64,000 nt of DNA from NCBI RefSeq assembly GCF_030247195.1, contig NC_080671.1, positions 411,628,044 through 411,692,043 of the forward strand, written 5' to 3'. This DNA is from Topomyia yanbarensis (lineage: Eukaryota > Arthropoda > Insecta > Diptera > Culicidae). A program made the position numbers and the translations under genes. The notes under the pieces were generated by a model. The model was not told where the DNA came from and ran no database searches. It saw only the letters and a program-made list of their open reading frames with translations. How positions within the stretch are numbered: the first letter of the stretch is position 1; every line of letters begins with the position of its first letter. Positions 23,633 through 36,099 of this stretch are shown piece after piece.

Positions 23633-24064
23633 TGGTACCACCACAGAGAACAGACATCCATGATCGAACAAAAATATTTAAAAAACGTGTGTAAACATTT
23701 GAATTAATATACGAAAAACACTAGCGCCGCCACACCAACCTATCCCAACTATCCGTCAAATCGATTCCGGAACCGGTTCGAAATCCTGGATGGATTCAGC
23801 ATGGAATCTAGCTCAAAGAAAATAACCGATTCCGACTCTATCGGTTGACGCATTTGAGCTGGAATTCATGCTGGAAGTCCGAATCGGTTCCGGACAAGTT
23901 TGACTGGGTATAGGAATAACCGCTGTCAATTCTGTCGCACTCAGCCACAAAAAAACATGACGACAGTAGCGCACCTGGTTTAGATATCCAAACTACCTTC
24001 GAAACCGTTAGAGATTTTACACAAGTTGAATGCTGAAGTTGGACGTCTGTTCTCTGTGGTACCA
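23633..24064. mobile_element. inverted-repeat MITE, GGTACCA...ACAGAGAACAGAC ends
   Basis: Left end TGGTACCACCACAGAGAACA and right end, reversed, TGGTACCACAGAGAACAGAC match, and the interior arms also pair (AGCATGGAATCTAGCTCAAA near 23800 against its inverse near 23850-23870). About 430 bp. No convincing target duplication. Third element in a 1-kb cluster. Confidence 0.65.
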
Positions 24065-24384
24065 CTGTCCCAACGTTATTCAGTATAAATGTTTACCGTA
24101 ATCCTTTCAGCTGACATGTTGGTTTGTCAGTGTGTCTATTCGACTCTTCAATTCTCATTTGATTTTGAATAAGGCTAATATTTCAACTGTCTTGAAGGCA
24201 TCTTCCAGATGTACCGTTACTCGGCAACAGAATAGATAAAAGTCGCCATAATAAAAAAAACACATGAGAATTGTATCTGACCCATTAAACCTTAAATTGA
24301 TATCTAATGAATTACCATTTGGGCATAGCGTTTTGGATTTCGCGTAAATGAAACGTAAACTCTAGTATATATTTTAATTGTTTT

Positions 24385-24396
24385 TTATTTATTTAT
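24385..24396 (-). terminator. polyadenylation signals downstream of the transposase gene
   Basis: On the minus strand AATAAA motifs (ATAAATAAATAAAA) lie about 55 bp beyond the stop codon of the transposase reading frame. Confidence 0.5.
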
Positions 24397-24446
24397 ACTT
24401 CCTAATACCATAATTATTCAACAACATACTGATGTACTTATGAAAC

Positions 24447-24669
24447 TCACAACATTTTGGTTGGCTCAACTAAACCTAATTTCCCGTTATTTAATTTATG
24501 AACCGTTTGAGGAAAGTTGTCCATATCATTCAAGCAATATAAAAATGAAGGGTTTGATTCGTTTGCTTTTACAAAATAACACTGCATATTATAACAAAAA
24601 CCTTCTACTATCATTTTTTTCACTATTGCATACATATTGTTTCTCATTATTATAATACTTTTTACGTTG
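24447..24669 (-). CDS. EnSpm/CACTA-like transposase, C-terminal segment
   Basis: Continues the transposase frame after a 1.9-kb retroelement insertion. The peptide NVKSIIIMRN followed by NMYAIVKKMIVEGF and VKANESNPSFLYC ends at a stop near 24447. The first codons (N V K S I I I M R) are repeated at 26622-26595 because they lie in a 29-bp target duplication (24641-24669 and 26595-26623). Taking one copy of the duplication, the frame from the middle segment runs through without shift. The upstream open frame to 24800 on this strand belongs to the retroelement tail and is not transposase. Confidence 0.7.
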
Positions 24670-26594
24670 CGTTGCGTTGCGTTGCGTTGTGACGATGATT
24701 TTGGCGGATTGCACACTGACTTCATCATGTTTGACTGCTGATTATCTAATAAGAGTTGCTTAGGAAGTGGTAAGTAGGAATTCATACCAATCCGACCCAT
24801 ATTAAAACCTCAACAGCATGATAGCCATCATTGCCGGCCGCCCCCATCTCCATCGTTCACGGGGAAGGATAAAGGATAAGGTAGACAGGAAGTGTTGATG
24901 CTCCACCTACTTAACGGAAGGACGACGATTCATCAGACTCTTCCATAGGTGTCGCGGAGTTGGTGGTTTGGAAGGGTATCAGGTCTAGGATTCGCTCCAA
25001 GCAAACGATGCGACCTGTAAAGCATATTTTATTAGGTAGTTGTTTAGTTAGTCTTCGAGTGCACGATCACTCGAAAAAGAGATGATCTTGTTTAGTTTTT
25101 GGTTATTTTTAAACTCTGGGCAGCCGGCTACCGAGAGTATACTATGTTCCCTAAACAAAAACAATTTGAACTCCACACAGCCGATCGTGGGAGTATTGCC
25201 TGGAAAAGCTAATCTTATCTGCGAAATTGGGCCGGATCACTATTTATTGCAACAGTATTTGGACAGAACTCGCTACTTCTTCTCTACGATATATTTATTG
25301 GCTTGAAAACTACCAAGTGACAGCATATTATACTGGCAAAAATAGCGCGAGATGTTATAAATCAAGGAAAGTATTTCTTATTTTCCATATCGGATTGTTT
25401 GTGGAATACAAGTATACGAGCGATAATACCGAACACTGAAGGGAAATATAAAGGATTGTTAATCTGATGCACGGGCTTGTTAGCAATAACGGAGCTTTAA
25501 ATTAGGTTCATAAAAACAGACGCGGCGAATTTTCAATACGTATTGAGCCGTGTTCATAGATACTAGTCAGATTAGTCGTATTGGGGCTAATTTCCGATCA
25601 ACTATTCATTTTTACGGCAATGTTTTCTCGACTAGATCTGTTCGCACCCTCTCATTCTGTTCGCACCCTCTCATTCTGCGGTCTAAGGACCAAATGTCAT
25701 CAATAGACTTAGAATCGCGTGGAGGCATGAGATAGGAAACTTGTAAGAATTTTGCTATCCCACCGTTTGACTACCAGAATGGATGGGAGAACAGTAATAC
25801 TAGCAAATACCGACTACCATAAGAGCGGTGCAAATTTGAACGAGTGACGTAGAGTACTGCACTGAAAAAAGGACCAGGAGTGCGATTTTACGAAGTTTTA
25901 GCTTCCGATGGCCCTACATTTTCTGACAAAGTGAAGTTCTTGAATGTTGAGATTTTTATTACTGTTTAGAAAAGCAAAAGTATCATTAAGCTAGTATCAG
26001 GCCTTCATGAGACCTCAAGAAGTCACTTTTGGAGGTATTCGTAAATGTAGATTTGTCGGTAGACGGTTCCAAATATAATAGAAAAATACCTAATTTAACA
26101 CAACTACAGATCACTTGCAACATAAAAAGCTTTTTGTGAAATTCGACAGCTCCATCTTAGGCCAATTCAATAAATTTCCTGCATGAAAGTTTCCATTTTT
26201 TAAAAACGGTTTTTAAGCCAAAGCTTTGGAAGTTAAACCTTGGCGTGGAAGTGCCGGTATATTAATATATTCTGTTACTTAGTGTAGAATTAGATTTCGT
26301 CATTTACGGCTAATATACAACCGCCAGAAGAAACTTAAAACGTTGGTACACAATCAAGAAAGGCGAATCAGAAAAGGTATATGTCAGTGATTCACTAAAT
26401 ACAGACTGGAAAGAGGGTAATATGGAAAACCTTAAGGTCCGCCCAGATTAAGTCTTCGGTACGGAACAAAACCTCGGCCTAGGAACTCCTAGCATGTTGT
26501 TAGTCGCCTCTTACGACATGGGAGCAGTTCCCAGAGGTTCTATTCTTGGTTGAAATAGTGCAAAAAGATTTCAGCCCGCCGGACACCACACGGC
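24670..26594 (-). mobile_element. non-autonomous non-LTR element, 1.93 kb, inserted in the transposase gene
   Basis: Bounded by 29-bp direct repeats (24641-24669, 26595-26623). Read on the minus strand it starts GCCGTGTGGTGTCCGGCGGG, then CTGCTCCCATGTCGTAAGAG and GACTAACAACATGC, matching the leader of the LOA element at 8300-8450, and ends CACAACGCAACGCAACGCAACG-like with four CAACG units. It has no recognisable endonuclease or RT, so it keeps mainly 5' and 3' untranslated parts, probably by internal deletion or as a derived parasite of the LOA machinery. A section at 25880-26165 recurs at 56.10-56.31 kb. The tail unit CAACG equals the first bases of the target duplication, as expected if template slippage occurred at priming. 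Confidence 0.7.
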
Positions 26595-27741
26595 TTCTCA
26601 TTATTATAATACTTTTTACGTTGACAAAGTCTTCCTTAATTTTAAAACAGGTTTTATCTGATATTTTAATGTCATCATACCGACCAAACGTTGATTGTTG
26701 GCAAATTTCAGTTTCTTCTGATTGTACATCTGGTATTTGTAACTGATCTATGCATTTCGTACTAGGATTAATTAAATAGAAATCATGTTCTTTATAAACA
26801 ATAAGTGAGTTATACCCAATTTTGTAAGCTTCTTTAATCATTATTGACTTACTAAGATTTTTCCTATTAAAATTCACTCTTGCATATTGTTTAACGTCTC
26901 TGTTTTTACTTTCACCTCTCATACCATCAGTTTGATGTAATGGTCCATTTCTAACAATAGCCGATGGATAATGCACTAGAAAGTGCATTTTAGGCTTAAA
27001 AGGTTCTTTGAAAATGTCACGAAACATAATATGGTGCTCTTTAATCATATACTTGAATTCATCAATATCTTCTTGTGAAAAACTTGGCCTAAATGAGAAT
27101 TGAACGATTTGTCTGAGCTTGAGAAAATAGCTCCAAGTAACATCTCCATCGGGAATTTGTTCTCCGATCATTAATGGTAAAAAATCCACAAACGTAAATA
27201 TTTCAGAAGAAGACATTTTCAAACACTTTTCGTTAAGGTTTGATTCTGTTATATCTTCAGAAATATTACCTATTTTGTACATGCCATAATCAAATAAACT
27301 TTTTCGTCTATTAATCGTTTCTAACGTAAATGTCTCTGAACCATTATCCTGAAGAAGTTTTGATATTACAAGTGAAACCACGTAAGGTAAAATTCCTTCG
27401 CCAAAGTCATGCATTGGATCAAAATTTAGAGCATGGATTACGTTAAAAGTAGGTATGCATACGAACGGACACAAAATTTTGATACCTGTCTCTCTCATGT
27501 TCTGCTTTTCGACATCGTTCAAATATTTCGAATGGGAGCGAAGAGTTGAAACATCTTCTTCAATCATACCTTGCATTTCATTACGATTTGAAGAACAGAA
27601 ACGGCAATATCGATCTGATCTGAAACTTGTAGTAAAACCTCCAATATAGTTTAAAGAAAGGTTATCACCAGTAAACATACATAAAAGAGGATAAATTGTA
27701 GTAATCCCTGTTTTTGTTCTGATAGCAAGTCCAGAATTCTG
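26595..27741 (-). CDS. EnSpm/CACTA-like transposase, middle segment (catalytic region)
   Basis: Open from 27741 to 26595 in the frame of ATG 27678; that ATG is internal, as the frame is open 21 codons further up to the duplicated QNSG codons. Near the start CMFTGDNLSLNYIGGF and YCRFCSSNR, then FDPMHDFGEGILPYVVSLVI, a conserved block of animal EnSpm-like transposases with likely catalytic acidic residues, later HFLVHYPSAI and GPLHQTDGMRGESKNRDVK. The sequence is free of stops over about 380 codons. The C-terminus runs into the retroelement insertion at 26594. Residues after IIIMR in the plain open frame (to 26500) are retroelement sequence. Family identification is by recall of such proteins in insects and fish; hAT or other DDE groups are less likely. 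Confidence 0.7.
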
Positions 27742-28275
27742 TTTTTACCATTTTTTTGTTAACCATTTTTGTTAACGACCTATTGAGTTAATTTGTCAAC
27801 AGTTTTTTCGGCATTTAATTAGCAAGGGACTGGAAGGTGAAGTATATTTTTCAATATTTAGAGCCATAGTACTCAAGGGAGAGCAAGGTGTTGAAAGGAG
27901 AAAGTTTTAGAAAAGCGTGGAAGGATCATATATGCAAGCTTAGAGCTCACCGGCGACTTAACCCTTTGTCTGCTACCGTAGTGGTCAAGGTCTTTTGGCA
28001 TTAGAAATGCGAATCACCTGAGTCTACGGCATGTCCGAACAAGCGTAAAGTAACTTGTTACTTCATGCTGTCGGAACCGAGTCGGTAATGCCAAAAGACC
28101 TTGACCACTACGGTAGCAGACAAAGGGTTAAGTCGCCGGTGAGCTCTAAGCTTGCATATATGATCCTTCCACGCTTTTCTAAAACTTTCTCCTTTCAACA
28201 CCTTGCTCTCCCTTGAGTACTATGGCTCTAAATATTGAAAAATATACTTCACCTTCCAGTCCCTTGCTAATTAAA
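27742..28275. mobile_element. foldback element with 191-bp arms, inserted in the transposase gene
   Basis: Arms 27813-28003 and 28086-28276 are reverse complements over 191 bp, from ATTTAATTAGCAAGGGACTG inward, apparently perfect, with an 82-bp loop. The 12-mer TCCAGAATTCTG occurs at 27730-27741 and again at 28276-28287, so the insert appears to be 27742-28275 with a 12-bp duplication and includes 71 bp of T-rich sequence beyond the left arm. The arms may include the target border. No coding. Transcripts would fold into long double-stranded RNA. Confidence 0.85.
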
Positions 28276-29391
28276 TCCAGAATTCTGAATTGAAACAAAC
28301 TTTTGTATTAGCAGATCATATACACGATGGGGGTTTGTTTTCTTCAACTTTGAATTTATGAACATTGCTGGAATCAATCCACTAAGCTTGGCTTTGTAAC
28401 GATTAGGAATGACTGGACTCGACAGGTAGAACGCGCATTGAGAGTTTTTTCCTTTGTGTGCTCCCAATGGGTTGTCGGGCTCAAAATCATCATTGTACAG
28501 AAATAATGGAATGTAGATTTTATCTGGATCAAGATTGCTGATTTTTTCCTTCCATGCTTGCCCTTGAATATAGTTACTAATTCTTCCACTGTTATCTTGT
28601 TGTAATTTGGACACATATTTTAGAGTTAACTCCAAAAGATTATCTCTCTCGAAGAATAATTTCAGAGATGTGCTAATACATGGTATTACTACAGTGCAAG
28701 GCTTCCGTCCAAGAACCCTTTCGCCCTGTTTTGTAATAGGAGCTAAAGTATTATCAACGATTGCAATTTCTGGATAGTCAAACAAATTTTTGCTTTTCAA
28801 AAATGTCTGGATTTGTGACTCGGTTTTGAAACAAAATCTGTCGACTTGCTTTTTTAAAACATTATTGTAACTTCCTATCTGATCCTCTTTTATAAAGCAC
28901 CGTAATTCTTCACCTACATTTTTCAACAAATCCGATGTATACATACTTAGTTCCAATACAAACTCTAAAGCTTTCTTTCTGCTTAAAACAGAATCTGACA
29001 TAAATTTAAGTAGCATTTTTACTATTATATGATCACTAGTTTGGGGCACACTTTCTTTGTCTAAGGATTCCGTTACACTATCATCACGCTGATCAAATTG
29101 TGTTGATTCCATTCTGCTACTAGATTCATCAATTGTGGATCCTGTACCAAAGTTCATTGATGCAGAACATGCGATGCTTTGAGTAATATTACTGTTTTCT
29201 CCCTCGCGGTATTGGTTCCGCGGTGACGGTGTTGAGCTACACTTTAAAAAGTGTCGTTTGAAACGGTTATATGAATCACATATCTTGGAGCACTTACAGA
29301 CGAATTCACGCAATGTTATATGAACTTTCAAATGATCCAATAAATCAGTTTTATTAATGTACTGATCTTCACAACCTGGACAGCAAAACAT
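28267..29391 (-). CDS. EnSpm/CACTA-like transposase, N-terminal segment with C2H2 finger
   Basis: 374-codon open frame from ATG 29391. Residues 4-24 form a C2H2 finger (Cys4, Cys7, His20, His24) followed by a second Cys/His cluster to residue 52, a DNA-binding start. After a Ser-rich linker comes a domain with LEFVLELSMYTSDLLKN, then IYIPLFLYNDDFEPDNPLGA (the DDFE/NPLG block is a recognisable signature of this transposase group), CAFYLSSPVIPNRY and AKLSGLIPAMF. The last genuine codons read SIQNSG; beyond them is the foldback insertion, which supplies the stop. The frame continues exactly at 27741 in the middle segment. With one copy of each target duplication, the three segments form one frame of about 814 codons with no internal stop. 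It would bind element ends and cut DNA in the nucleus. Confidence 0.75.
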   Translation of the reverse strand: MFCCPGCEDQYINKTDLLDHLKVHITLREFVCKCSKICDSYNRFKRHFLKCSSTPSPRNQYREGENSNITQSIACSASMNFGTGSTIDESSSRMESTQFDQRDDSVTESLDKESVPQTSDHIIVKMLLKFMSDSVLSRKKALEFVLELSMYTSDLLKNVGEELRCFIKEDQIGSYNNVLKKQVDRFCFKTESQIQTFLKSKNLFDYPEIAIVDNTLAPITKQGERVLGRKPCTVVIPCISTSLKLFFERDNLLELTLKYVSKLQQDNSGRISNYIQGQAWKEKISNLDPDKIYIPLFLYNDDFEPDNPLGAHKGKNSQCAFYLSSPVIPNRYKAKLSGLIPAMFINSKLKKTNPHRVYDLLIQKFVSIQNSGFN

Positions 29392-29651
29392 TGTGCTAGG
29401 ACTAGCTGACTTTACCGGGACGATTTCTACAGTTCAATGATTTGCTGGAGCTTCTTTCAGTGACTTTTATACTCATACACGAAAATAATTCTATTGCCAG
29501 AGTAAAGCTTGATAGGTAAAATAGTAAATCATACGACGTTATCGTCATTTTTGAGTGTGTTATAACACGTTATTAAAATATAAACGAAGACAGACTGTCA
29601 ATCTACCTGAAATGTATACACAAATGTTATTTATTATTCCTATCAATAATT

Positions 29652-29882
29652 CAATATTAATTCGTCAAAAGGGCGAAACTGTTTTTTTGTAAACAAACTT
29701 GTTTCGCTCATTAGTCTGCTGTAGAGTGGAATTTCATGAAAAATATGTGTTAATGTAAATTTTTACCCTTCGTAGAAGTAAATTCAATTGTTTTCTGCTC
29801 TGAAATTATAGTAAATTAAGAGAAACCATCAAAATAAAACTTTGTTTACAAATCTTATTCGCCCTTTTGCAAATTTAATATG
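29652..29882. mobile_element. small inverted-repeat element upstream of the transposase
   Basis: Left end with CAAAAGGGCGAAAC and TTGTAAACAAA pairs with the reversed right end CAAAAGGGCGAATAAG and TTGTAAACAAAG, about 45 bp of imperfect inverted repeat over a 231-bp span. It lies 260 bp upstream of the transposase start and could be a MITE or part of the transposon's own regulatory region. Confidence 0.45.
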
Positions 29883-30835
29883 GAATTTACCTATTGTGAC
29901 CTAACGTGTCATGTCTTGTGCCCATCAAATCGTCGATCTACATACAATACGAATCAAACGAGCGGCACATATTTGAGATTTCAGGGAAAAAATATTGTGG
30001 TATTAGGAAAATATTAGTTGTCGCGGCAACCAGCACCCATTTGAAAGTCTTATAAGAGTCGGTGCAACATTCGATCGATTCACCGGTTGCATAGTAAGCT
30101 GATTGTGCCAATGAAAACCGATCTACTCGCTGGGAATGGAATTATTACACAATACTCGAAATTCATTCAAGCAATGAAGTTATTCAGTTGCAAAGAAGAA
30201 ATAAAAATACTCGAGGAAAAATGTTTAACTGGCAGGTCGCAATATGTAAATATTAGCATCACCAACCAATCGCTACAAGAACGGTCATCACGTGTTTTTG
30301 TTTTCTCTATTGCACACGCAACCGTAAAATAACCTACAGAATAAGTTCTTTTAACTCAAATTTTAGGAACTTTTGAGCTGTGCGTCGCTTTCGCACTTAT
30401 TAGTGTTGTCAAAAACAAAACGAGATATTCGACTCAGTCGAGGTCTTCCGTGCAGTAAGGTACTTTTAAGATGTTTGGGGTATACTCAAAATTAGGTAAA
30501 TTCAACTTAAATTTAAGTAAATTAAACTCAAGGTTGAGTTATTATGTTTGCCGTAGTTAAATGGAAACTACCTTCAACACGGTTTACCTAATTTTACCTT
30601 CCTGCACGATACCACGAGATTGAGTCAAAAGTACTGAATTTTAGGTAGTTTTTCGGTGGCGTGCATGTTCCTAGTCGTTCCAAAATTGAAATAAAACTCG
30701 CACATAAATAAATGTGTCTACCTTCTACATCACCCCGTGGGCAAAGACGATGTTTTAAATATAAAGACACGCGGGGAAAAAACAGTAAATTTGGCTACAC
30801 GGTTTACCTAGAGTCTGTGGTAGTCCCGTACAATG
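29883..30835. other. noncoding, no gene recognised
   Basis: An 81-codon open frame at 30087-30332 has no family features. From about 30440 TTAGGTAAA and GGTTTACCTA motifs recur and continue past 31500, which suggests an old repeat that now carries a foldback insertion. Confidence 0.4.
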
Positions 30836-30837
30836 TA

Positions 30838-31221
30838 GAGCACTCTAGTTAGAGTGTGGCCAAGAGGCCATGACGTTTCCAAACGAACATGAAATTTGAC
30901 GTATTCACAATAGAAATATCTCGACAAACATGTGATTACGGCCTAAAAGCCAGCTGTCAAAATCCACTTTGAATGGAAATTCAAGATAAACCGTTACTAG
31001 TCGAACACAGTTCACAACAGTTTATGAAAGAGAAAACTTTTCTCTTTCGTTTGCTAGCAACATCTGTGATTGGCGTGTAACGGTTTGTCCGAAATTTCCA
31101 TTCAAAGTGGATTTTGACAGTTGGCTTTTAGGCCGTAATCATATGTTTGTCGAGATATGTCGAATTTCATGTTCGTTTGGATACGTCATGGCCTCTTGGC
31201 CACACTCTAACTAGAGTGTTC
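30838..31221. mobile_element. foldback MITE flanked by TA
   Basis: Arms of about 150-160 bp (30838-31000 and 31076-31221) start GAGCACTCTAGTTAGAGTGT and include CCAAGAGGCCATGACG and GGCCTAAAAGCCAG, with TA at both borders (30836-30837, 31222-31223). The outermost part is itself a small palindrome (CACTCTAGTTAGAGTG). The arms differ by several substitutions. It sits inside another repeat that has an inverted copy at 33.33-33.44 kb. A degraded relative is at 62.5-62.7 kb. Confidence 0.8.
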
Positions 31222-31223
31222 TA

Positions 31224-31290
31224 ATACAATGCAGTGCATAAAATGATGGCGACTTCTCTGTTCCTGGCACCCATTATTTTTGCTGTAACT
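31224..31290 (+). repeat. dispersed repeat, left copy (inverted partner at 33.33-33.44 kb)
   Basis: TGCAGTGCATAAAATGATGG, CTGGCACCCA and TTTTTGCTGTAA here match the reverse complement of 33335-33395. The match also covers AGAGTCTGTGGTA before the foldback MITE (30810-30823) against the complement near 33425, so the MITE interrupted this repeat. Confidence 0.65.
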
Positions 31291-32925
<1,635 letters not shown>

Positions 32926-33334
32926 CATTTTGCGTGTTGTCTTGATAGGCGGGATGTAAACAACCGCAGTTTTTCTATGTATGGTTGTCTATGTTTACAT
33001 AAGATTTATTTTAAAAACAAAAAAATCGTTTTTACGCATTACGATTTTTTTTGAAATGAAGTTATATTACGTATATTGGACCTAAAATTTATCGAATGGA
33101 ACGGAAAACTATATATAGCTTCATGACCCAATTAAACAACGGTTCAAATTGAGCATTGTAAACGAATACTTGGGAAGCAACGAATAGGGAGTATTGAAAT
33201 AATTAATTATGTTTACAGAGCGAAATTTCATACACATACATTAAATAACTTCTATGATAAAAATAAAATACAAGTAATATTAAACGCTTTAAAAATTACG
33301 AAGCGATTTATTTACATTAAAAATTACAATTACA

Positions 33335-33437
33335 GCAAAAACTGTGGGTGCCAGAAACAAAGAAGTTGACATCATTTTATGCAGTGTTTCGCATTCCTCT
33401 GTACGGGACTGTATAATACCACAGACTCTAATAAGTA
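33335..33437 (-). repeat. dispersed repeat, inverted partner of 30.81-31.29 kb
   Basis: Read on the minus strand: AGAGTCTGTGGTATTATACA, GTCCCGTACA, CACTGCATAAAATGATG, CTGGCACCCA, then TTTTTGCTGTAA. It lacks the MITE found in the left copy and so serves as an approximate empty site. Confidence 0.65.
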
Positions 33438-33699
33438 TCATACACATGGTTGGAACTTATGTACATTTTTCGCGACCTGTCAAGCCACCCGCACATTAAC
33501 GCTCTGCTGAAAATGTCTCCTGTTTTAAGCTGGTTAGCTTTCAAGCCTCGATGGTTGGTCTCGCGACCTGTCATGGAATCTAAATGCGCCATTGGTCTTG
33601 AGGCTGGTCATGAGGATAATTTACCTGTCGCACGCAAGCTGATACCAGTCACAAAGTTTACGAATCTGTACAAAGAAGAACATTTGGTCTTGGTTTGCT

Positions 33700-33945
33700 A
33701 GTTGAAAAGTTGAATTTTTTCGATCTTGACGCATTTACTTCCCAGTGTGCGTTTAAAATGTTTAAAACTATTGATTTTCAACACTTCGTAATTCGCAATA
33801 ACAAACAATATTTATCTGTGAAAAGATGAAAATTTTTCGATTTTGACGCATTTACTTCCCATTGTGCGTTTAAAATGTCTGAAACTATTGATTTTCAACC
33901 TCTCGAACTCGCAATAACAAACAATATTTATCTGTGAAATGCTGA
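33700..33945 (+). repeat. tandem duplication, two units of about 117 bp
   Basis: TTGACGCATTTACTTCCCA, GTGCGTTTAAAATGT, ACTATTGATTTTCAAC and AATATTTATCTGTGAAA appear in the same order in both units, with a few differences. Noncoding, just 5' of the SAMD3-like exon cluster. Confidence 0.8.
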
Positions 33946-34416
33946 AAGAAATATATTTTCTATCTTTCTATATTTTCCAATTATCCGCCAAAGTACGGTA
34001 TTTAATATTTTACCCATTTTCAATACCGGTTCTTTGTCGACATGTCACATAACAAGCAAAACTGTTTTTCTATTGTCACAGTTCAGTAAATGTACAGCTG
34101 CTTGACAAACCAGTTTTATTTTGAAACGTGTACAAATTTTATGACATGTCACGGGGAAAATGTATCGTGTCATAGTACACGCGCTTGTGTTACATGCCGC
34201 AAGAATCCGCAACTTGTACATGTCACGAGCAAACATGCGACCAGTCACCAGACTGGTCATAACCATGACATTTTCCACCAAATTTACTTTTTTCCTCTCC
34301 GCGTGTCTTTATGTTTAAAACATTGTCTTTGGTTGTAAAATCAATTTTGGTTCAACTCGCACATCTTTTTTATTGACTCTGTCTCAAATTTTAAATTAGA
34401 GAATTTACCCTTTCAG

Positions 34417-36024
34417 ACACTTCTTCAAATTTGCGAGCGTTACGATTCCGGCAAGATGTTTTTGGCGATGTATGTGCAAAAAGATGGGACTAAGCTTTTT
34501 CAACCTGCATGTCGGAAGTTTATTAAAGTGACAGTTATTGAACATTTTTATCGATCTGGAAAAGGTCATATTTCTCATCAAAACTTCGTTGAAATGTTAA
34601 ATTTGATCAAGCAAGAACTTCCTGAAGAACATGATCAAATTTGGTATTCTGCTGCCTCGATGGGCACTACTTCTGGAGGATTGTTGTATTCTCGGTATCG
34701 GTACCTGCAACAACACGATCTACGCTATAGGAAGGAGAAGAAACTTTTAATTTCGCACTCTACGACAGTAGCTGAGCAGTTCACGAAAGCGTGGGACACA
34801 CTTTCAAGCGAGGATCAGAATCACTGCATTTGTAAGTACATATTTACTTTACATTAATTAACCTTTCGACGATAAAGACATTGAGATATAGTAGGAATAT
34901 ATTTTTAAAAAGAACAAACACGGTTACAATTAAAGTTATTTTAGAACAGAATTTTATCTGACGCTGTCTTGTCTGGATGAAAAGTAATATTCTTTGAATT
35001 TATGATTTTAGCTGCCAAACTGAGACTGAAGGACATCGGATACAATAACACTGCCGAAATCGTATCAGCATGGAAAACAAGTTTTCCATTACGGCGATAT
35101 GAAGCTGTATCTGGAAAATTGAAATTTTTAGATTGGGATGTACTGTACCATTTTGGAGAAACACTCGATTTGGTAACTATGATGCAAAATAATTATAACA
35201 AATAATTAAATAATATATTAATTGTCACATTTATTATTTCAGGTGTCTTACGACTTCGCTACAATACATGCGGATAATCACAACTCCATTCATGCGAAGA
35301 TACCACAATTCATTGGAAAATTTAAGGATGTATATACATCACATAAAGTTCTGGTTGACGAAGATAAACTATTGACAGCAGCCATATTGTCAACATTCGT
35401 TGATGGTTTTGAAATTTCAGGTATTTTCATATCGATCATTCAATTATTATTTTTATGCAAACTTTTCCATTTGTTCTGCAGAAAAGTGCATATTCATTGC
35501 ATTTCTGACACTGCCATTAATACTGCGCCAGAATTTTATAATCAAAGGCAAGAAGAGGAGCAAGCCCACGTTGTATCAAAGTCGATTAACGTTCATAACA
35601 GTGATTGAGGTAATTATAATTATAGATTATGCCTTACAGTGTACACATTTTAAGTAATACTAAAAAAATGCTTGTTTTCTTGATATTCCAGACTGAAGCA
35701 AAAATCACTGAGACTATCGGGCACCGCAGGAAGGAAGCCGCTGATCATCAAATAACTGTACAACCATTCATCATAGCTGTTGGTTCGATCGAACATATTA
35801 GTAGTTATTTTGTTGTGTTAGATAATATGATGTTTAAATGTAAATCAACAATAGCAGCAGTTGACTTGCTATTTAAGTTGCACACCGTATTCCACTTGGA
35901 ATATGCAAAAGAATGCGAAAGTGTGCTCAGTTTTATTCAGCTTTTTTTCTACAATTTAACCTATCAGGGGCAGCGCTTTGATCCCAACGTTGTTGCGTTG
36001 GTAACTGATTTAAATAAGAATTGA
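34417..36024 (+). CDS. SAMD3-like gene, five downstream exons
   Basis: Exons: 34417-34831, 35012-35172, 35243-35420, 35482-35609 and 35692-36024 (TGA). All introns are GT-AG and 61-180 bp, and every junction phase agrees (0 at 34417, then 1, 0, 1, 0). Added to the exon at 17659-17898, which ends in phase 0, this gives 484 aa. Residues 81 on begin TLLQICERYDSGKMF, then RKFIKVTVIEHF and NLIKQELPEEHDQIWYS, matching the second protein of animal EnSpm-like transposons as I recall it (after the SAM domain: a helical region, then a C-terminal domain with QPFIIAVGSIEHI and a LFKLHTVFHLEYAKECESVL segment). AATAAA lies 65 bp after the stop. No frameshift or premature stop exists in any exon, so it is either a young copy or a gene under selection. 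The upstream partner exon is the uncertain part; ATG 34456 is an alternative start if these exons stand alone. Confidence 0.7.
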
Positions 36025-36088
36025 AATTCTACCGAATAGCCTAGCAAGAAATTTGAACTGGCTTTTATGAAAATGCTTTGAAATGTGC

Positions 36089-36094
36089 AATAAA
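36089..36094 (+). terminator. polyadenylation signal of the SAMD3-like gene
   Basis: AATAAA 65 bp after the TGA at 36022-36024, with further ATAAAA motifs just after. Confidence 0.6.
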
Positions 36095-36099
36095 ATGAA

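Noticed and set aside
24447..24800. 117-aa minus-strand open frame taken as one protein
   Set aside because: Its first 44 codons are retroelement tail including the CAACG repeats; only the rest is transposase.
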